A stretch of 36,976 bases of DNA, from NCBI GenBank assembly GCA_035366835.1, contig DAOSIS010000030.1, positions 1-36,976 on the forward strand, written 5' to 3'. This document shows, piece by piece, positions 6,644 to 15,506 of this stretch (position 1 is the stretch's first letter; every line of letters starts with the position of its first letter). Source of the stretch: UBA6109 sp035366835. GTDB taxonomy: Bacteria > Desulfobacterota > Syntrophia > Syntrophales > UBA6109. The notes beneath the pieces are model-generated. The model did not search any database. It saw only the letters and a program-made list of their open reading frames with translations, and had not been told where the DNA came from. Made by a program: the position numbers and the translations under genes.

Positions 6644-7690
6644 CTATTTCTTTGCGGATTTGAGGATCTCCCGGAAGGCGCCCAGGGCGGTGTCGATGTC
6701 CGCCCGGTCGATGCCGGAATGGGTCACCATCCGGAATCGGCCAGCGTCCCTGGGAAGGATCCGGATGCCCCGCTGTTTCAGCCGCTCGAGCAGTTCCTCA
6801 TGGGAAATGACGGCCGGGTCCGCGGCAATGTAGAGGATATTCGTCGTCACGCTGTCCGCGTCGATCGCCAGGCCGGGAATGTCGGCCAGCCCTTCGGCAA
6901 GCCTCCGCGCGTTCCGGTGATCCTCCTCAATGCGGTCGGTCATCCGCGTCAGCGCCACGATGCCCGCCGCGGCGATGATGCCCGCCTGGCGCATCCCGCC
7001 GCCCAGCATCTTGCGGATTTTGCGCGCCCGGTCGATGAAGTCCTGCGAACCGCAGACGATCGAACCCACGGGGGCGGATAACCCCTTCGAAAGGCACACG
7101 TTCACGGAATCGGCGAGGCGGGTCAGGCGTTGGACGTCGACCTTGAGCGCCACGGCGGCGTTGAAGATCCGTGCACCGTCCAGGTGCAGAAACAGTCGGT
7201 GACTGCGCGCGACAGTCTCGACCTCGTCGAGGTAGGACGGTTTCAAGGCGGCGCCGGCGCAGACATTGTGCGTGTTTTCCAGGCAGAGAAGCCTGGTGCG
7301 CGGGTAGTGGATGTTCTCGGCGCGAATGGCGGCCAGAACATCGGGGATCCGCATCGTGCCGTCGGGCTGGTTCGGGACGACGTGGGGAACGACGCCGCCG
7401 AGAGCGGAAATGCCGCCGACCTCGTTGAGGAAAATGTGCGACCGGTCCCCCAGAATCGCCTCGTCGCCGCGGCCGCAGTGCGTCAGGACGCTGACGAGGT
7501 TTCCCATCGTGCCGCTGGCGACCAGGAGGGCCGCTTCCTTTCCCAAGATCCCGGCCGCAAGCCCTTCGAGACGCCGGACGGTGGGGTCCTCCCCGTAGAC
7601 GTCGTCGCCCAGTTCCGCGCGGAAGATCGCTTCCCGCATCTCGTCGGTGGGCAGCGTCACGGTATCGCTTCTGAGGTCGATGATCTTCAC
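6644..7690 (-). CDS. ltaE: low-specificity L-threonine aldolase
   Basis: A 348-residue PLP-dependent enzyme splitting L-threonine or allo-threonine into glycine and acetaldehyde. The N-terminal IDLRSDTVTLPT is diagnostic. LHLDGARIFNAA holds the aspartate (D171) that contacts the PLP ring nitrogen, and SKG in NVCLSKGLSAPVGS carries the PLP lysine (K202). The length is normal. It sits 36 bp after gcvPB and 12 bp before lipA, all on the same strand, so it probably feeds glycine to, or draws it from, the cleavage system. The acetaldehyde product could be handled by the alcohol and aldehyde enzymes at 32-35 kb, but this is only inference. Confidence 0.93.
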   Translation of the reverse strand: MKIIDLRSDTVTLPTDEMREAIFRAELGDDVYGEDPTVRRLEGLAAGILGKEAALLVASGTMGNLVSVLTHCGRGDEAILGDRSHIFLNEVGGISALGGVVPHVVPNQPDGTMRIPDVLAAIRAENIHYPRTRLLCLENTHNVCAGAALKPSYLDEVETVARSHRLFLHLDGARIFNAAVALKVDVQRLTRLADSVNVCLSKGLSAPVGSIVCGSQDFIDRARKIRKMLGGGMRQAGIIAAAGIVALTRMTDRIEEDHRNARRLAEGLADIPGLAIDADSVTTNILYIAADPAVISHEELLERLKQRGIRILPRDAGRFRMVTHSGIDRADIDTALGAFREILKSAKK

Positions 7691-7726
7691 GTCTCCTCCG
7701 CAGGCATTCCCCGGCGGCGACGCCCG

Positions 7727-9163
7727 CTACAGCCGGCAGACATCCGGCTTGCGGGCCGCCAGGACCTCATCCAGTCTCTTCACGGGAGTCGTCAGCGGGG
7801 CCGATTTGACGAGCTCCGGTTTTTCCTTCGCCTCCCTGGCGATGCAGACCATGGCGTCGCAGAAGGCGTCCAGGGTCTCCTTGCTTTCCGTTTCGTTCGG
7901 TTCGATCATGATCGCCTCGGGCACGATCATCGGGAAGTAGATCGTCGGAGGATGGTAGCCGTAATCCAGAAGCCGTTTGGCGATGTCCGTCGTATGCACG
8001 CCGCTTTCCCGGACCTGCCTGCTCCCCGAAAATACGCACTCGTGCATGCAGGTGCGGTCGTAGGCGATATCGTAGTGGGGCTTCAGGCGCTCCTTGATGT
8101 AGTTGGCGTTGAGAACGGCGTTTTCCGTTGCGCGCCGGAGCCCCGGCGCCCCCAGCGACCGGATGTACGCGTAGGCCTTGACCATGACGTTGAAATTTCC
8201 GTAGAAGGCCTTCACGCGTCCGATGCTGTCCGGACTGTCCGCCTGCGGGGCATACCGGTCCCCCTCCTTCACGATCCGGGGGACGGGAAGGTAGGGGACA
8301 AGGGCGGGGGCAACGCCGACGGGGCCGCTTCCCGGCCCGCCGCACCCGTGGGGCGTCGAGAAGGTCTTGTGCAGGTTCAGCTGGATGACGTCGAAACCGA
8401 GGTCCCCGGGGCGGGTTTTTCCCAGAAAGGCATTGGCATTGGCGCCGTCGCAATAGAGAAGTCCGCCCTTGCCGTGAATCACGGCGGCCACGGTCTCGAT
8501 GTTGCGTTCGAACAGGCCCAGCGTATTGGGATTGGTCAGCATCAGCCCCGCCGTCTCTTCGGTCATGACGTCGCGGAGATGGTCGATGTCCACACCGCCC
8601 TCGCGGTTGGAACGGACCGTGACGATGGAATAGCCGCAGAGTGCGCCGGAGGCGGGATTGGTGCCATGGGCGGCGTCGGGGATCAGGATCTTCGTCCGCT
8701 TTTCCCCCTTCTTTTCGAAGTGCCGCTTGATCATCATGACCCCTGTCAGCTCGCCGTGCGCGCCCGCCGCCGGCTGCAGAGTGAAATCGGCCATCCCGAA
8801 AATTTCGGACAGGTATCGGCGCAGCTCGTACATCAGCCGGAGCGACCCCTGGGAAAAGGCTGCCGAGGCGTACGGATGCAGGGAAGTGAATCCGGGAAGC
8901 CTCGCGACGTCTTCGTTGATCTTGGGGTTGTACTTCATCGTGCAGGAGCCCAGCGGATAGAAGCCCAGGTCAACGCCGAAATTCCGCCGCGAGAGGTTGA
9001 CATAGTGCCGGACGAGGTCCACTTCCGCCACTTCGGGAAGATCCACATCGTCCCGGAGGTATTCCGGGCCGATCAACGAGGAGAGTTCGACCTCGGGTAC
9101 GTCGCTGGCGGGAAGATTGCTCGCCTGTCGTCCGGGCCGGCTTTTTTCGAAAATCAGTTCCAT
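7727..9163 (-). CDS. gcvPB: glycine dehydrogenase (decarboxylating) subunit 2
   Basis: A 478-residue subunit of the two-subunit P protein. With GcvPA it decarboxylates glycine and transfers the aminomethyl group to lipoyl-GcvH. The PLP-binding lysine is K266 in LNLHKTFSTPHGCGGPG, and the glycine-rich loop GCGGPGSGPVGV follows. The start chosen is ATG at 9163 (MELIFEKS), the usual N-terminus of the family; an in-frame start 66 bp upstream adds an unmatched arginine-rich stretch. The gene does not follow gcvPA directly: two unrelated genes (9332-12510) lie between the subunits. The 168-bp gap upstream shows no glycine riboswitch-like element. Confidence 0.93.
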   Translation of the reverse strand: MELIFEKSRPGRQASNLPASDVPEVELSSLIGPEYLRDDVDLPEVAEVDLVRHYVNLSRRNFGVDLGFYPLGSCTMKYNPKINEDVARLPGFTSLHPYASAAFSQGSLRLMYELRRYLSEIFGMADFTLQPAAGAHGELTGVMMIKRHFEKKGEKRTKILIPDAAHGTNPASGALCGYSIVTVRSNREGGVDIDHLRDVMTEETAGLMLTNPNTLGLFERNIETVAAVIHGKGGLLYCDGANANAFLGKTRPGDLGFDVIQLNLHKTFSTPHGCGGPGSGPVGVAPALVPYLPVPRIVKEGDRYAPQADSPDSIGRVKAFYGNFNVMVKAYAYIRSLGAPGLRRATENAVLNANYIKERLKPHYDIAYDRTCMHECVFSGSRQVRESGVHTTDIAKRLLDYGYHPPTIYFPMIVPEAIMIEPNETESKETLDAFCDAMVCIAREAKEKPELVKSAPLTTPVKRLDEVLAARKPDVCRL

Positions 9164-9331
9164 GCCTCTTCTCCCAAGTTCTTTTTCCGGCCGATTCCGC
9201 CGGGTCTCTTCCGTCCGGGTACGTAACACCGCGACGGCGTTTCTGCAATCCCTTTGTGGCTCCGTTGTACCGATGCGGAACTCGACTCCGCTGAATCCCC
9301 CGCGCCGCCGGACCGCGACGGCGCGGAGCGG

Positions 9332-11752
9332 TTATCCCGGCCGTCCCGGACCGGCCACACGATGGAACACGACCGCCGCCACAAGGTACAAGGCCAGCGC
9401 GAGAAGCGCTACGGTCCGGAGTCCGGAGACGCTGGCAAGCAATACCGAGCCCGTGCTGCCCAGAACGGAGCAGAATCCGTTGACGCCCCACGCCCAGGGG
9501 GTCAGGGACGATTGGCGCGCGGAAAGGATCTCCAGCCCTGTCGGGAACGGCACGCCGAGGCCGAATCCCAGCGGCGCCAGCAGCAGGACGCTGGCGCTCA
9601 TCCGGGCCGCGAAGGGCCACTGCCCGAAGTGACCTGCCACGGTTTCATCGGCAGCCAGCAGGACCGCCGTCCACAGGAGGATCCAGAGCGTGGACAGCGC
9701 CGACTTCGCCGCTGGGGTGACGGAGGAAATCCTCCCGGCTGCGAGACTGCCCGCCCCGGAGCTTACGAGAAGCGTTCCGATGACGACGGCGGCGGAAAAG
9801 ACCGGATCGCCGAGATGACGGATGAACCGCTGCAGGAGCGAAACCTCCAGGAACATATAGGCGCCGCCGAGCGCGCCGAAATAGAGCGCGACGGGAAGAA
9901 GCCCCCGTGTGCCCAGCCGCAGGAGGGGCAGCGGGAGCAGCATCAGCACCAGGGCCATCAGCAGCAGGATGCCGAAGGCGAGCCAGACCAGCAGGTACCC
10001 CACGTCCATCAGGACGACGATCATGCGGTCGCGGGACTGGGTGTAGAGCTTGAGCAGGGAAATCCTGAACGTATCGGAAAAGAACGGCCGGTCGTCGGTC
10101 GCCGGGCGGATGTCGAAGGGGTAATCCGCATAGAAGACCTTCCGCTGCCCGGAAAGGAGGGCCAGGGCGGCTTCGTGATAGGACTCCCGCTCCAGGCGGT
10201 TGATGCGGTTCAGGTCTGCGGGAACGATGCCCGGGCAATAGCTGATGTCGAACAGGCGGGCGGCGCAGAAGGCGCGGACGGATTGCACGTCTCCGGCCGA
10301 AAAGACGCCCTTCCTGACGAGGAACGTCACGTTCTGCCAGCTGCGCAGAACGATCAGCGAGGACGAGGCCTGCGAGCCGCTCCATTCCTCGAAGGCCTCG
10401 ATCAGCGTGGCCATCAGTTTGAGTTCTTCCCGCGGCGGATTCTTCACCCAGCACGAGAGGCTGAGCAGTCCTCCGGGTTTCAGGCGCCGCAGGCACGCCG
10501 TGAGGCCTTCCTTCGTGTACAGATAATTCTCGCCCAGGGCGTGCACGCCGGACGAGGAGATGCCCGGAGACTCCGAAAGACCGACCTGGATCAGGTCGAA
10601 AGCCGGCCCCGCGGTTTCCAGATAGGACCTTCCTTCCCTCTCGACGGCATGAACCTGCCTCCGGTCATAGATCCCCCCGCTGTAGGGCCCGTATTCGTTC
10701 CTCATGAGGCGGAGCAGACGGCCGTTCATCTCGATGACCGTGACGCCGGCCGCTCCATGAAAAAGAGCGTTGAGAATTTCCGTTCCGGCGCCGCCTCCCA
10801 CGACCAGGACATGGGGGGCTTTTGTGAAGAGGTAGGCGGTCGACACGGTCCGCCAATCGAGAAAACGCACCGTACTCAGTTCCCCGGAGAAGCGCTGTAT
10901 GGCGCCGACGGTATTGCCGTCCAGGAACAATCCCTTTTGTTCCGGCAAGGGGAAAGGGCAGTTCAGCGCCAGATCGGGAAGGTAATGGTAGGCGGGGCTG
11001 CCGACGACGGTCAGGAGTCCCAGGGGGCCGAAACGTTCGGCTTCTTTTTGCGCCGCCGCGAGTCGCTGGGCCTGGGCAATGTCCTTGAAGGGGCTCTGTG
11101 CCGGCGGTACGGTCCGGAACCAGAAACCGTACAGGAGGTACAGCAGGATCAGGGCGATGGCGGAGACCGCCCTTGTCCGGCCCGTCGCAGACGCGAAGAG
11201 GCCGGCCCCGCAGGACGCGAGCGAGAGGACGAGCAGAATCTCGCGGGGACCGAGAACATAGAAGGCCGGCAGAATCAGGAGACATCCGAGTCCCGACCCG
11301 GCGAGATTTGCGAAGTAGAGCCGGAAAATCGATCCGGGCTGCGCCGTCATCAGGCAAAGGCCGATTCCCGACGCGCCGAGAAAGAACGGAAGGCTCAACA
11401 GAAGGTAGAGCGCTCCGAAACGGAGAATTTCCGATCCCTGCCACAGGATCATGAGAGGGTTGAAGGCGAGCCCGTGGGCCAGCAGGTAGTTCAGCCACAG
11501 GGCCGGTCCCAGAAGCAGGGTGCTCGCGAGGAGAAATTCCGGCGTACGGCGCGAGAGACGGCGGCGGAAGAAGACGAGGAACGTGCCGCTGGCGCCGAAC
11601 CCGATCATGGCGACGCTGATGATCAGATAGGCGAAATGGGACCAGTACTGGATGGACAGCAGCCGGATCAGGAGAATCTGGTAGGCGATCAGGATTGCGG
11701 AGACGGAGGCGATCCAGGCCTGAAGACCGAAGGATGCGGGAGGAGGCATCAT
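9332..11752 (-). CDS. giant membrane protein with spermidine synthase-like domain
   Basis: An 806-residue protein in three parts. Residues 10-215 hold about seven transmembrane helices. Residues about 245-560 are a cytosolic Rossmann-like domain related to polyamine aminopropyltransferases, with VVGGGAGTE (317-325), an acidic residue after strand 2 (E341 in VTVIEMN), and the family motif ATDDRPFF (551-558). Residues 575-800 hold about six more helices. It belongs to a family annotated as spermidine synthase-like membrane proteins; substrate and reaction are unknown. Its ATG overlaps the stop of the isoaspartyl methyltransferase gene (ATGA), so the two are coupled. It interrupts the gcvPA-gcvPB pair. 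A true spermidine synthase is much shorter and soluble, so speE is not claimed. Confidence 0.78.
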   Translation of the reverse strand: MMPPPASFGLQAWIASVSAILIAYQILLIRLLSIQYWSHFAYLIISVAMIGFGASGTFLVFFRRRLSRRTPEFLLASTLLLGPALWLNYLLAHGLAFNPLMILWQGSEILRFGALYLLLSLPFFLGASGIGLCLMTAQPGSIFRLYFANLAGSGLGCLLILPAFYVLGPREILLVLSLASCGAGLFASATGRTRAVSAIALILLYLLYGFWFRTVPPAQSPFKDIAQAQRLAAAQKEAERFGPLGLLTVVGSPAYHYLPDLALNCPFPLPEQKGLFLDGNTVGAIQRFSGELSTVRFLDWRTVSTAYLFTKAPHVLVVGGGAGTEILNALFHGAAGVTVIEMNGRLLRLMRNEYGPYSGGIYDRRQVHAVEREGRSYLETAGPAFDLIQVGLSESPGISSSGVHALGENYLYTKEGLTACLRRLKPGGLLSLSCWVKNPPREELKLMATLIEAFEEWSGSQASSSLIVLRSWQNVTFLVRKGVFSAGDVQSVRAFCAARLFDISYCPGIVPADLNRINRLERESYHEAALALLSGQRKVFYADYPFDIRPATDDRPFFSDTFRISLLKLYTQSRDRMIVVLMDVGYLLVWLAFGILLLMALVLMLLPLPLLRLGTRGLLPVALYFGALGGAYMFLEVSLLQRFIRHLGDPVFSAAVVIGTLLVSSGAGSLAAGRISSVTPAAKSALSTLWILLWTAVLLAADETVAGHFGQWPFAARMSASVLLLAPLGFGLGVPFPTGLEILSARQSSLTPWAWGVNGFCSVLGSTGSVLLASVSGLRTVALLALALYLVAAVVFHRVAGPGRPG

Positions 11753-12510
11753 GGCGACGGGTTCCCGCCCGTAAGCGGTACAAAGCGTACGGCCATGAGG
11801 TTCTCCGTGGAGATTCCGCCGCCGGAATCTTTGGAGACCAGCACCAGGCTCTGGACCGCAAAGGGTCCTCCGACGGGGATCACCATCCGTCCGCCTTGGC
11901 GGAGTTGGGCGACGAGCGGCGGGGGGATGTGTCCCGCCGCCGCCGTGACGATGATGGCGTCGAAGGGGGCGTGCTGCGGCCAGCCGTGGTACCCGTCGCC
12001 TTTGGCGACGCGGACATTTCCGTAGCCCATCTCCTTCAGGCGGACGCCGGCCGAGGCCGCGAGGGCCGGCACGATTTCCATCGTAAAAACCTCCCGGACG
12101 AGCGCGGCGAGGATGGCCGCCTGATAGCCGGACCCTGTTCCGATTTCGAGGACGCGGTGGTCTTTCCGGGGGCGGAGGATCTCGGTCATGAAGGCGACGA
12201 TGTACGGCTGGGAGATCGTCTGCCCGTGGCCGATGGGCAGGGGCGTATCGTCGTAGGCGCGGGAGACGAGATCGGGCGGGACGAACCGGTGCCGGGGCGT
12301 CGCCCGCAGGGCGGCAAGGACTTCGGGATCGCGAACGCCGCGCGCGGCAATCTGCAGCGTCACCATGGCTTCACGGGCCGCGGCGAAATCCGCGTCCGTC
12401 CGATCGGACGCGGCCGGACTTGCCGCCGGGGAAAGGAGACCGGCGAGCAGGACCGCCGCCGTCAGCACCCCGAGGGACGTTCCTCTTTTCCCATCGATCG
12501 ACCGCGGCAT
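11749..12510 (-). CDS. pcm: protein-L-isoaspartate O-methyltransferase with signal peptide
   Basis: A 253-residue PCMT-family protein. The SAM-binding motif I is LEIGTGSGYQAA (121-132), and the substrate-proximal segment PIGHGQTISQPYIVA (92-106) is conserved. Residues 1-34 are unusual: a basic start followed by a hydrophobic stretch (LGVLTAAVLLAGLLSPAASPAA), a typical export signal. The start is ATG at 12510, because GGAGG lies 7 nt upstream; the upstream ATG at 12528 has no ribosome site. Family members repair isoaspartyl damage in the cytosol with SAM; an exported version raises the question of its methyl donor. It lies between gcvPA (42 bp upstream) and the overlapping membrane protein. 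Confidence 0.9.
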   Translation of the reverse strand: MPRSIDGKRGTSLGVLTAAVLLAGLLSPAASPAASDRTDADFAAAREAMVTLQIAARGVRDPEVLAALRATPRHRFVPPDLVSRAYDDTPLPIGHGQTISQPYIVAFMTEILRPRKDHRVLEIGTGSGYQAAILAALVREVFTMEIVPALAASAGVRLKEMGYGNVRVAKGDGYHGWPQHAPFDAIIVTAAAGHIPPPLVAQLRQGGRMVIPVGGPFAVQSLVLVSKDSGGGISTENLMAVRFVPLTGGNPSP

Positions 12511-12552
12511 TTGTTCGCCTCCGGCCATGAGATGCCGGGTGCCCGACGGTCC

Positions 12553-13878
12553 TTACGCGACGATCGAAAGCACCCGCTCGATATCTTCCCTGCGCATCGT
12601 TTCCGTCGCGCACAGAAGGAGAGCGTTCTTCAGTTCCGGGTAGTCCCGCGACAGGACGAGTCCTCCTACGATGCCGTGGTCTTCGAGTTTTCGGTTGACC
12701 GCCGCCGGATCCGGACAATGGAGAACGAATTCATTGTAGAAGGAGCCGGTGAAAGCCGCGTTCCATCCGGGAAGTGAAAGAAGGCGCTGCTGCAGGTAGT
12801 GGGCCTTTCTCAGGTTCAGCTCCGCCAGCTTCCTGAGGTTCTTGCCGAGGCAGGCAAGGTAGACGGCGGCCGCCAGTGCGCACAGGGCCTCGTTGGAACA
12901 GATATTCGATGTCGCCTTTTCACGACGAATGTGCTGCTCGCGGGTCTGCAGGGTCAGGGCGAAGGCCCGGCTCCCCTCCTTGTCGACGGTCGCGCCCGAC
13001 AGCCGTCCCGGGATCTTCCGGAGAAATGCCTCGGTGCTTGCGAAAATGCCGAGGTAGGGACCGCCGAAGTTCAGCGGATTGCCGAAAGCCTGTCCCTCGC
13101 CGACGACGAAGTCCGCCCCCAGTTCTCCCGCCGGCTTCAGGATGCCCAGCGAGGTCGCGTCGGTGAAACCGGCCACCAGCAGGGAGCCTGCGTCATGGGC
13201 GATGGAGGCGAGAAGGGCGACTTCCTCGACCACGCCGAAAAAATTGGGGCTCTGGACGAGAACGGCCGCCGTTGAATCGCCGACGGCCTCGCGGAGGGCG
13301 CCGGCGTCCGTCTGCCCGGTGGGTCCGAAGGGGGTCTCGGCAAGGTCATAGCCGTTCGCCCAGCAGTACGTGCGCAGGACCTGCCGGTATTCGGGGTGAA
13401 CGGAACGGGCGATGACGATCCGGCCCCGGCCTGATGTCCTTGCGGCCAGCACGGCGGCTTCCGCCATGGCCGTGGCGCCGTCGTACATGGAGGCGTTGGC
13501 GACCCTCGTTCCCGTGAGTTTCGCGATCATCGTCTGGTATTCGTAGATCGCCTGCAGGATCCCCTGGCTGATCTCCGCCTGATAGGGGGTATAGGCCGTG
13601 TAGAACTCGGAACGGCCGATGATGTGGCCGACGACGGCCGGAATGTAGTGACTGTAGGCACCGGCGCCCGTGAGGGTGAGCGAGGGGGGGCGATTCTCTT
13701 CCGCCATGCCGCTCATCAGGCTGCAGACTTCCTGTTCCGACAGGGCCGGCGGCAGGTCGAGCAGGCGTTTCAGACGGAATTTTTCGGGGATATCGGCGAA
13801 CAACTCTTCCAGCGAGTCGATGCCGATCGTGCCCATCATCCGCTTCTGATCGTCCGTGCTGTGAGGAACATAATCCAT
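12553..13878 (-). CDS. gcvPA: glycine dehydrogenase (decarboxylating) subunit 1
   Basis: A 441-residue subunit pairing with GcvPB to form P protein. The N-terminus MDYVPHSTDDQKRMM and the segments YTPYQAEISQG, GEGQAFGNPLNFGGPYLG and TREQHIRREKATSNICSN are typical of GcvPA; this subunit lacks the PLP lysine, which resides in GcvPB. The start used is ATG at 13878, about 9 nt after GGGAG; a TTG two codons earlier is too close to that site. It follows gcvH by 91 bp. Confidence 0.93.
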   Translation of the reverse strand: MDYVPHSTDDQKRMMGTIGIDSLEELFADIPEKFRLKRLLDLPPALSEQEVCSLMSGMAEENRPPSLTLTGAGAYSHYIPAVVGHIIGRSEFYTAYTPYQAEISQGILQAIYEYQTMIAKLTGTRVANASMYDGATAMAEAAVLAARTSGRGRIVIARSVHPEYRQVLRTYCWANGYDLAETPFGPTGQTDAGALREAVGDSTAAVLVQSPNFFGVVEEVALLASIAHDAGSLLVAGFTDATSLGILKPAGELGADFVVGEGQAFGNPLNFGGPYLGIFASTEAFLRKIPGRLSGATVDKEGSRAFALTLQTREQHIRREKATSNICSNEALCALAAAVYLACLGKNLRKLAELNLRKAHYLQQRLLSLPGWNAAFTGSFYNEFVLHCPDPAAVNRKLEDHGIVGGLVLSRDYPELKNALLLCATETMRREDIERVLSIVA

Positions 13879-13969
13879 GGTCAAATTCTCCCTGCCGGTT
13901 CACGCGACGGGCGCGGGCGGGACAACCGCCGCCGCGGTCGGCGAAAGCGGAACCGGAACCCTCGCGCGG

Positions 13970-14368
13970 TCAGTGCCTCTCGGCGGCGGCAACGGCACCG
14001 TAAGCGGCGGCGTCCATGAGATTCCCGAATTCCGCCGGATTGTCCACCTTGACTTTCGCGATCCACCCTTCCCCGAATGCATCCTGGTTGATCAGGTCGG
14101 GCTGTTCCTCCAGTTTCTTGTTCACCGCGATGATCTCGCCGCTGATCGGGGCATAAACATCGGACACCGATTTCACCGACTCGACGACCGCCATCGGTTC
14201 ACCCTGCTTCACCTTCCTGCCCGGCGCGGGCAACTCCACGAAAACGATGTCGGTCAGCATTTCCTGCGCATGGTCGGTGATGCCGACGGTCGCCGTTGCG
14301 TCTTCGTTGTCCTTCGCCCATTCATGATCCTTCGAGTATTTCCTGTCGGTGGGGTTCTCTTTCGCCAT
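13970..14368 (-). CDS. gcvH: glycine cleavage system H protein
   Basis: A 132-residue lipoyl-carrier protein that shuttles the aminomethyl group from P protein to T protein and electrons to L protein. The lipoylated lysine is K66 in VESVKSVSDVYAP, within the expected beta-hairpin. The N-terminal KYSKDHEWA segment is typical. It lies 25 bp after gcvT. LipA and LpdA, which act on this lipoyl group, are encoded downstream in the same run. Confidence 0.95.
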   Translation of the reverse strand: MAKENPTDRKYSKDHEWAKDNEDATATVGITDHAQEMLTDIVFVELPAPGRKVKQGEPMAVVESVKSVSDVYAPISGEIIAVNKKLEEQPDLINQDAFGEGWIAKVKVDNPAEFGNLMDAAAYGAVAAAERH

Positions 14369-14393
14369 GATTCGTTTCCCGGACTCCTTTTCC

Positions 14394-15488
14394 CTATTTC
14401 CCCCTCCTGTAAAAGGGGAGTTTCACCACGTTCGCTCTGACCCTGTTGCTCCGGATCAGGATATCGATCGCCGTTCCCGGCGCGGCGAGCGAAGGCGGCA
14501 CGAAGGCCATGCCGATCGCCTTGCCCAGGGTCGGGGCAAAGCTGCCGGAAGTGACTTCGCCGATGGCCCGATCCCCTGCGAGCACTTTGTATCCGGCCCG
14601 GGCGATTCCCCGTTCGGTCATCTCGAATCCGACCAGTTTGCGCTGTACCCCGGATTCCTTCTGCCTGCGCAGGGCCGGAGCGCCGATGAAATCCTTTTCG
14701 AGATCCGTCACCCAGCCGTAGACGACCTCCAGGGGGGTGATGGTCTCGTTCAATTCGTGCCCGTAGAGCATCATGCCCGCTTCCAGCCGCAGCGTGTCCC
14801 GGGCGCCCAGACCGACGGGCTTCATCCCGAAGGGGCCGCCTGCCGCGAGCAGGCTGTCCCAGAGGGCGAAGATCCGGTCGGCGGCGGCGTAGATCTCGAA
14901 ACCGTCCTCGCCTGTATAGCCGCTTCGCGAAACGATGGCGGAAACGCCGGCGACGGCCGTCCGGAATGCAAAAAAATACGGCAGGGATGCGAGGTCGGCG
15001 GGAACCAGCGGCTGGAGGATCTCCCGGGACCGCGGGCCCTGAAGATCGAGCTTGCCGGTCCGGTCGCTGATGTCCTCGATCGCGACGTCGGAAAATCCCC
15101 CTGCTTCCCGCTGTTTCCGGATCCAGGCGAGGTCTTTTTCTCTCGTCCCCGCGTTGGTGACGACCATGTAGGACGTCTCCTGCAGCCGGTACACGGTCAC
15201 GTCGTCGAGGATGCCGCCCCTCTCGTTCGTCATCACGCTGAGTTTGATCTGGCCGACAGCCTGCTTCGACAGGTCGCGGCTCATGACGTGCTGCAGGAGG
15301 TCGAAAGCCCGCGGTCCGCGGACTTCGAACTCACCCATGTGGCAGATGTCGAAGAGGCCCGCCTGCCCCCTCGTCGCCTGATGTTCGTCGATGACATTCG
15401 TGTACTGGACCGGCATCGCCCAACCGCTGAAGTCGACGATCTTGGCCCCAAGACGCAGGTGATTTTCGTAGAGAGGCGTTTTTTGCAT
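14394..15488 (-). CDS. gcvT: aminomethyltransferase (glycine cleavage T protein)
   Basis: A 364-residue tetrahydrofolate-dependent enzyme that releases ammonia from aminomethyl-GcvH and forms 5,10-methylene-THF. Typical features: MQKTPLYENHLRLGAKIVDFSGWAMP at the N-terminus (first 20 of these are diagnostic), the catalytic aspartate region around YTNVIDEHQATR, SRSGYTGEDGFEIY, and LGARDTLRLEAGM. The length is normal. It is first of the gcv genes and 18 bp after the zinc-ribbon gene, with no promoter-like sequence between, so the two are probably cotranscribed. Confidence 0.95.
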   Translation of the reverse strand: MQKTPLYENHLRLGAKIVDFSGWAMPVQYTNVIDEHQATRGQAGLFDICHMGEFEVRGPRAFDLLQHVMSRDLSKQAVGQIKLSVMTNERGGILDDVTVYRLQETSYMVVTNAGTREKDLAWIRKQREAGGFSDVAIEDISDRTGKLDLQGPRSREILQPLVPADLASLPYFFAFRTAVAGVSAIVSRSGYTGEDGFEIYAAADRIFALWDSLLAAGGPFGMKPVGLGARDTLRLEAGMMLYGHELNETITPLEVVYGWVTDLEKDFIGAPALRRQKESGVQRKLVGFEMTERGIARAGYKVLAGDRAIGEVTSGSFAPTLGKAIGMAFVPPSLAAPGTAIDILIRSNRVRANVVKLPFYRRGK

Positions 15489-15506
15489 CGGACAACTCGT
15501 GCTTCC

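Noticed and set aside
7130..9226. A 698-codon plus-strand open frame opposite gcvPB and ltaE
   Set aside because: Mirror of conserved enzymes in GC-rich DNA; no recognisable family and no ribosome site.
9164..9331. A glycine riboswitch upstream of gcvPB or, at 15489-15899, upstream of gcvT
   Set aside because: No tandem aptamer-like conserved core was visible on the minus strand in either gap.
9332..11752. Naming the giant membrane protein speE
   Set aside because: Only the central domain resembles aminopropyltransferases; length, topology and residues do not support spermidine synthase activity.
9254..12025. A 923-codon open frame on the plus strand opposite the membrane aminopropyltransferase-like gene and the isoaspartyl methyltransferase gene
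   Set aside because: Low-complexity, charged R/G/Q/E-rich translation without domains, antisense to two well-supported genes; a result of high GC at third codon positions.
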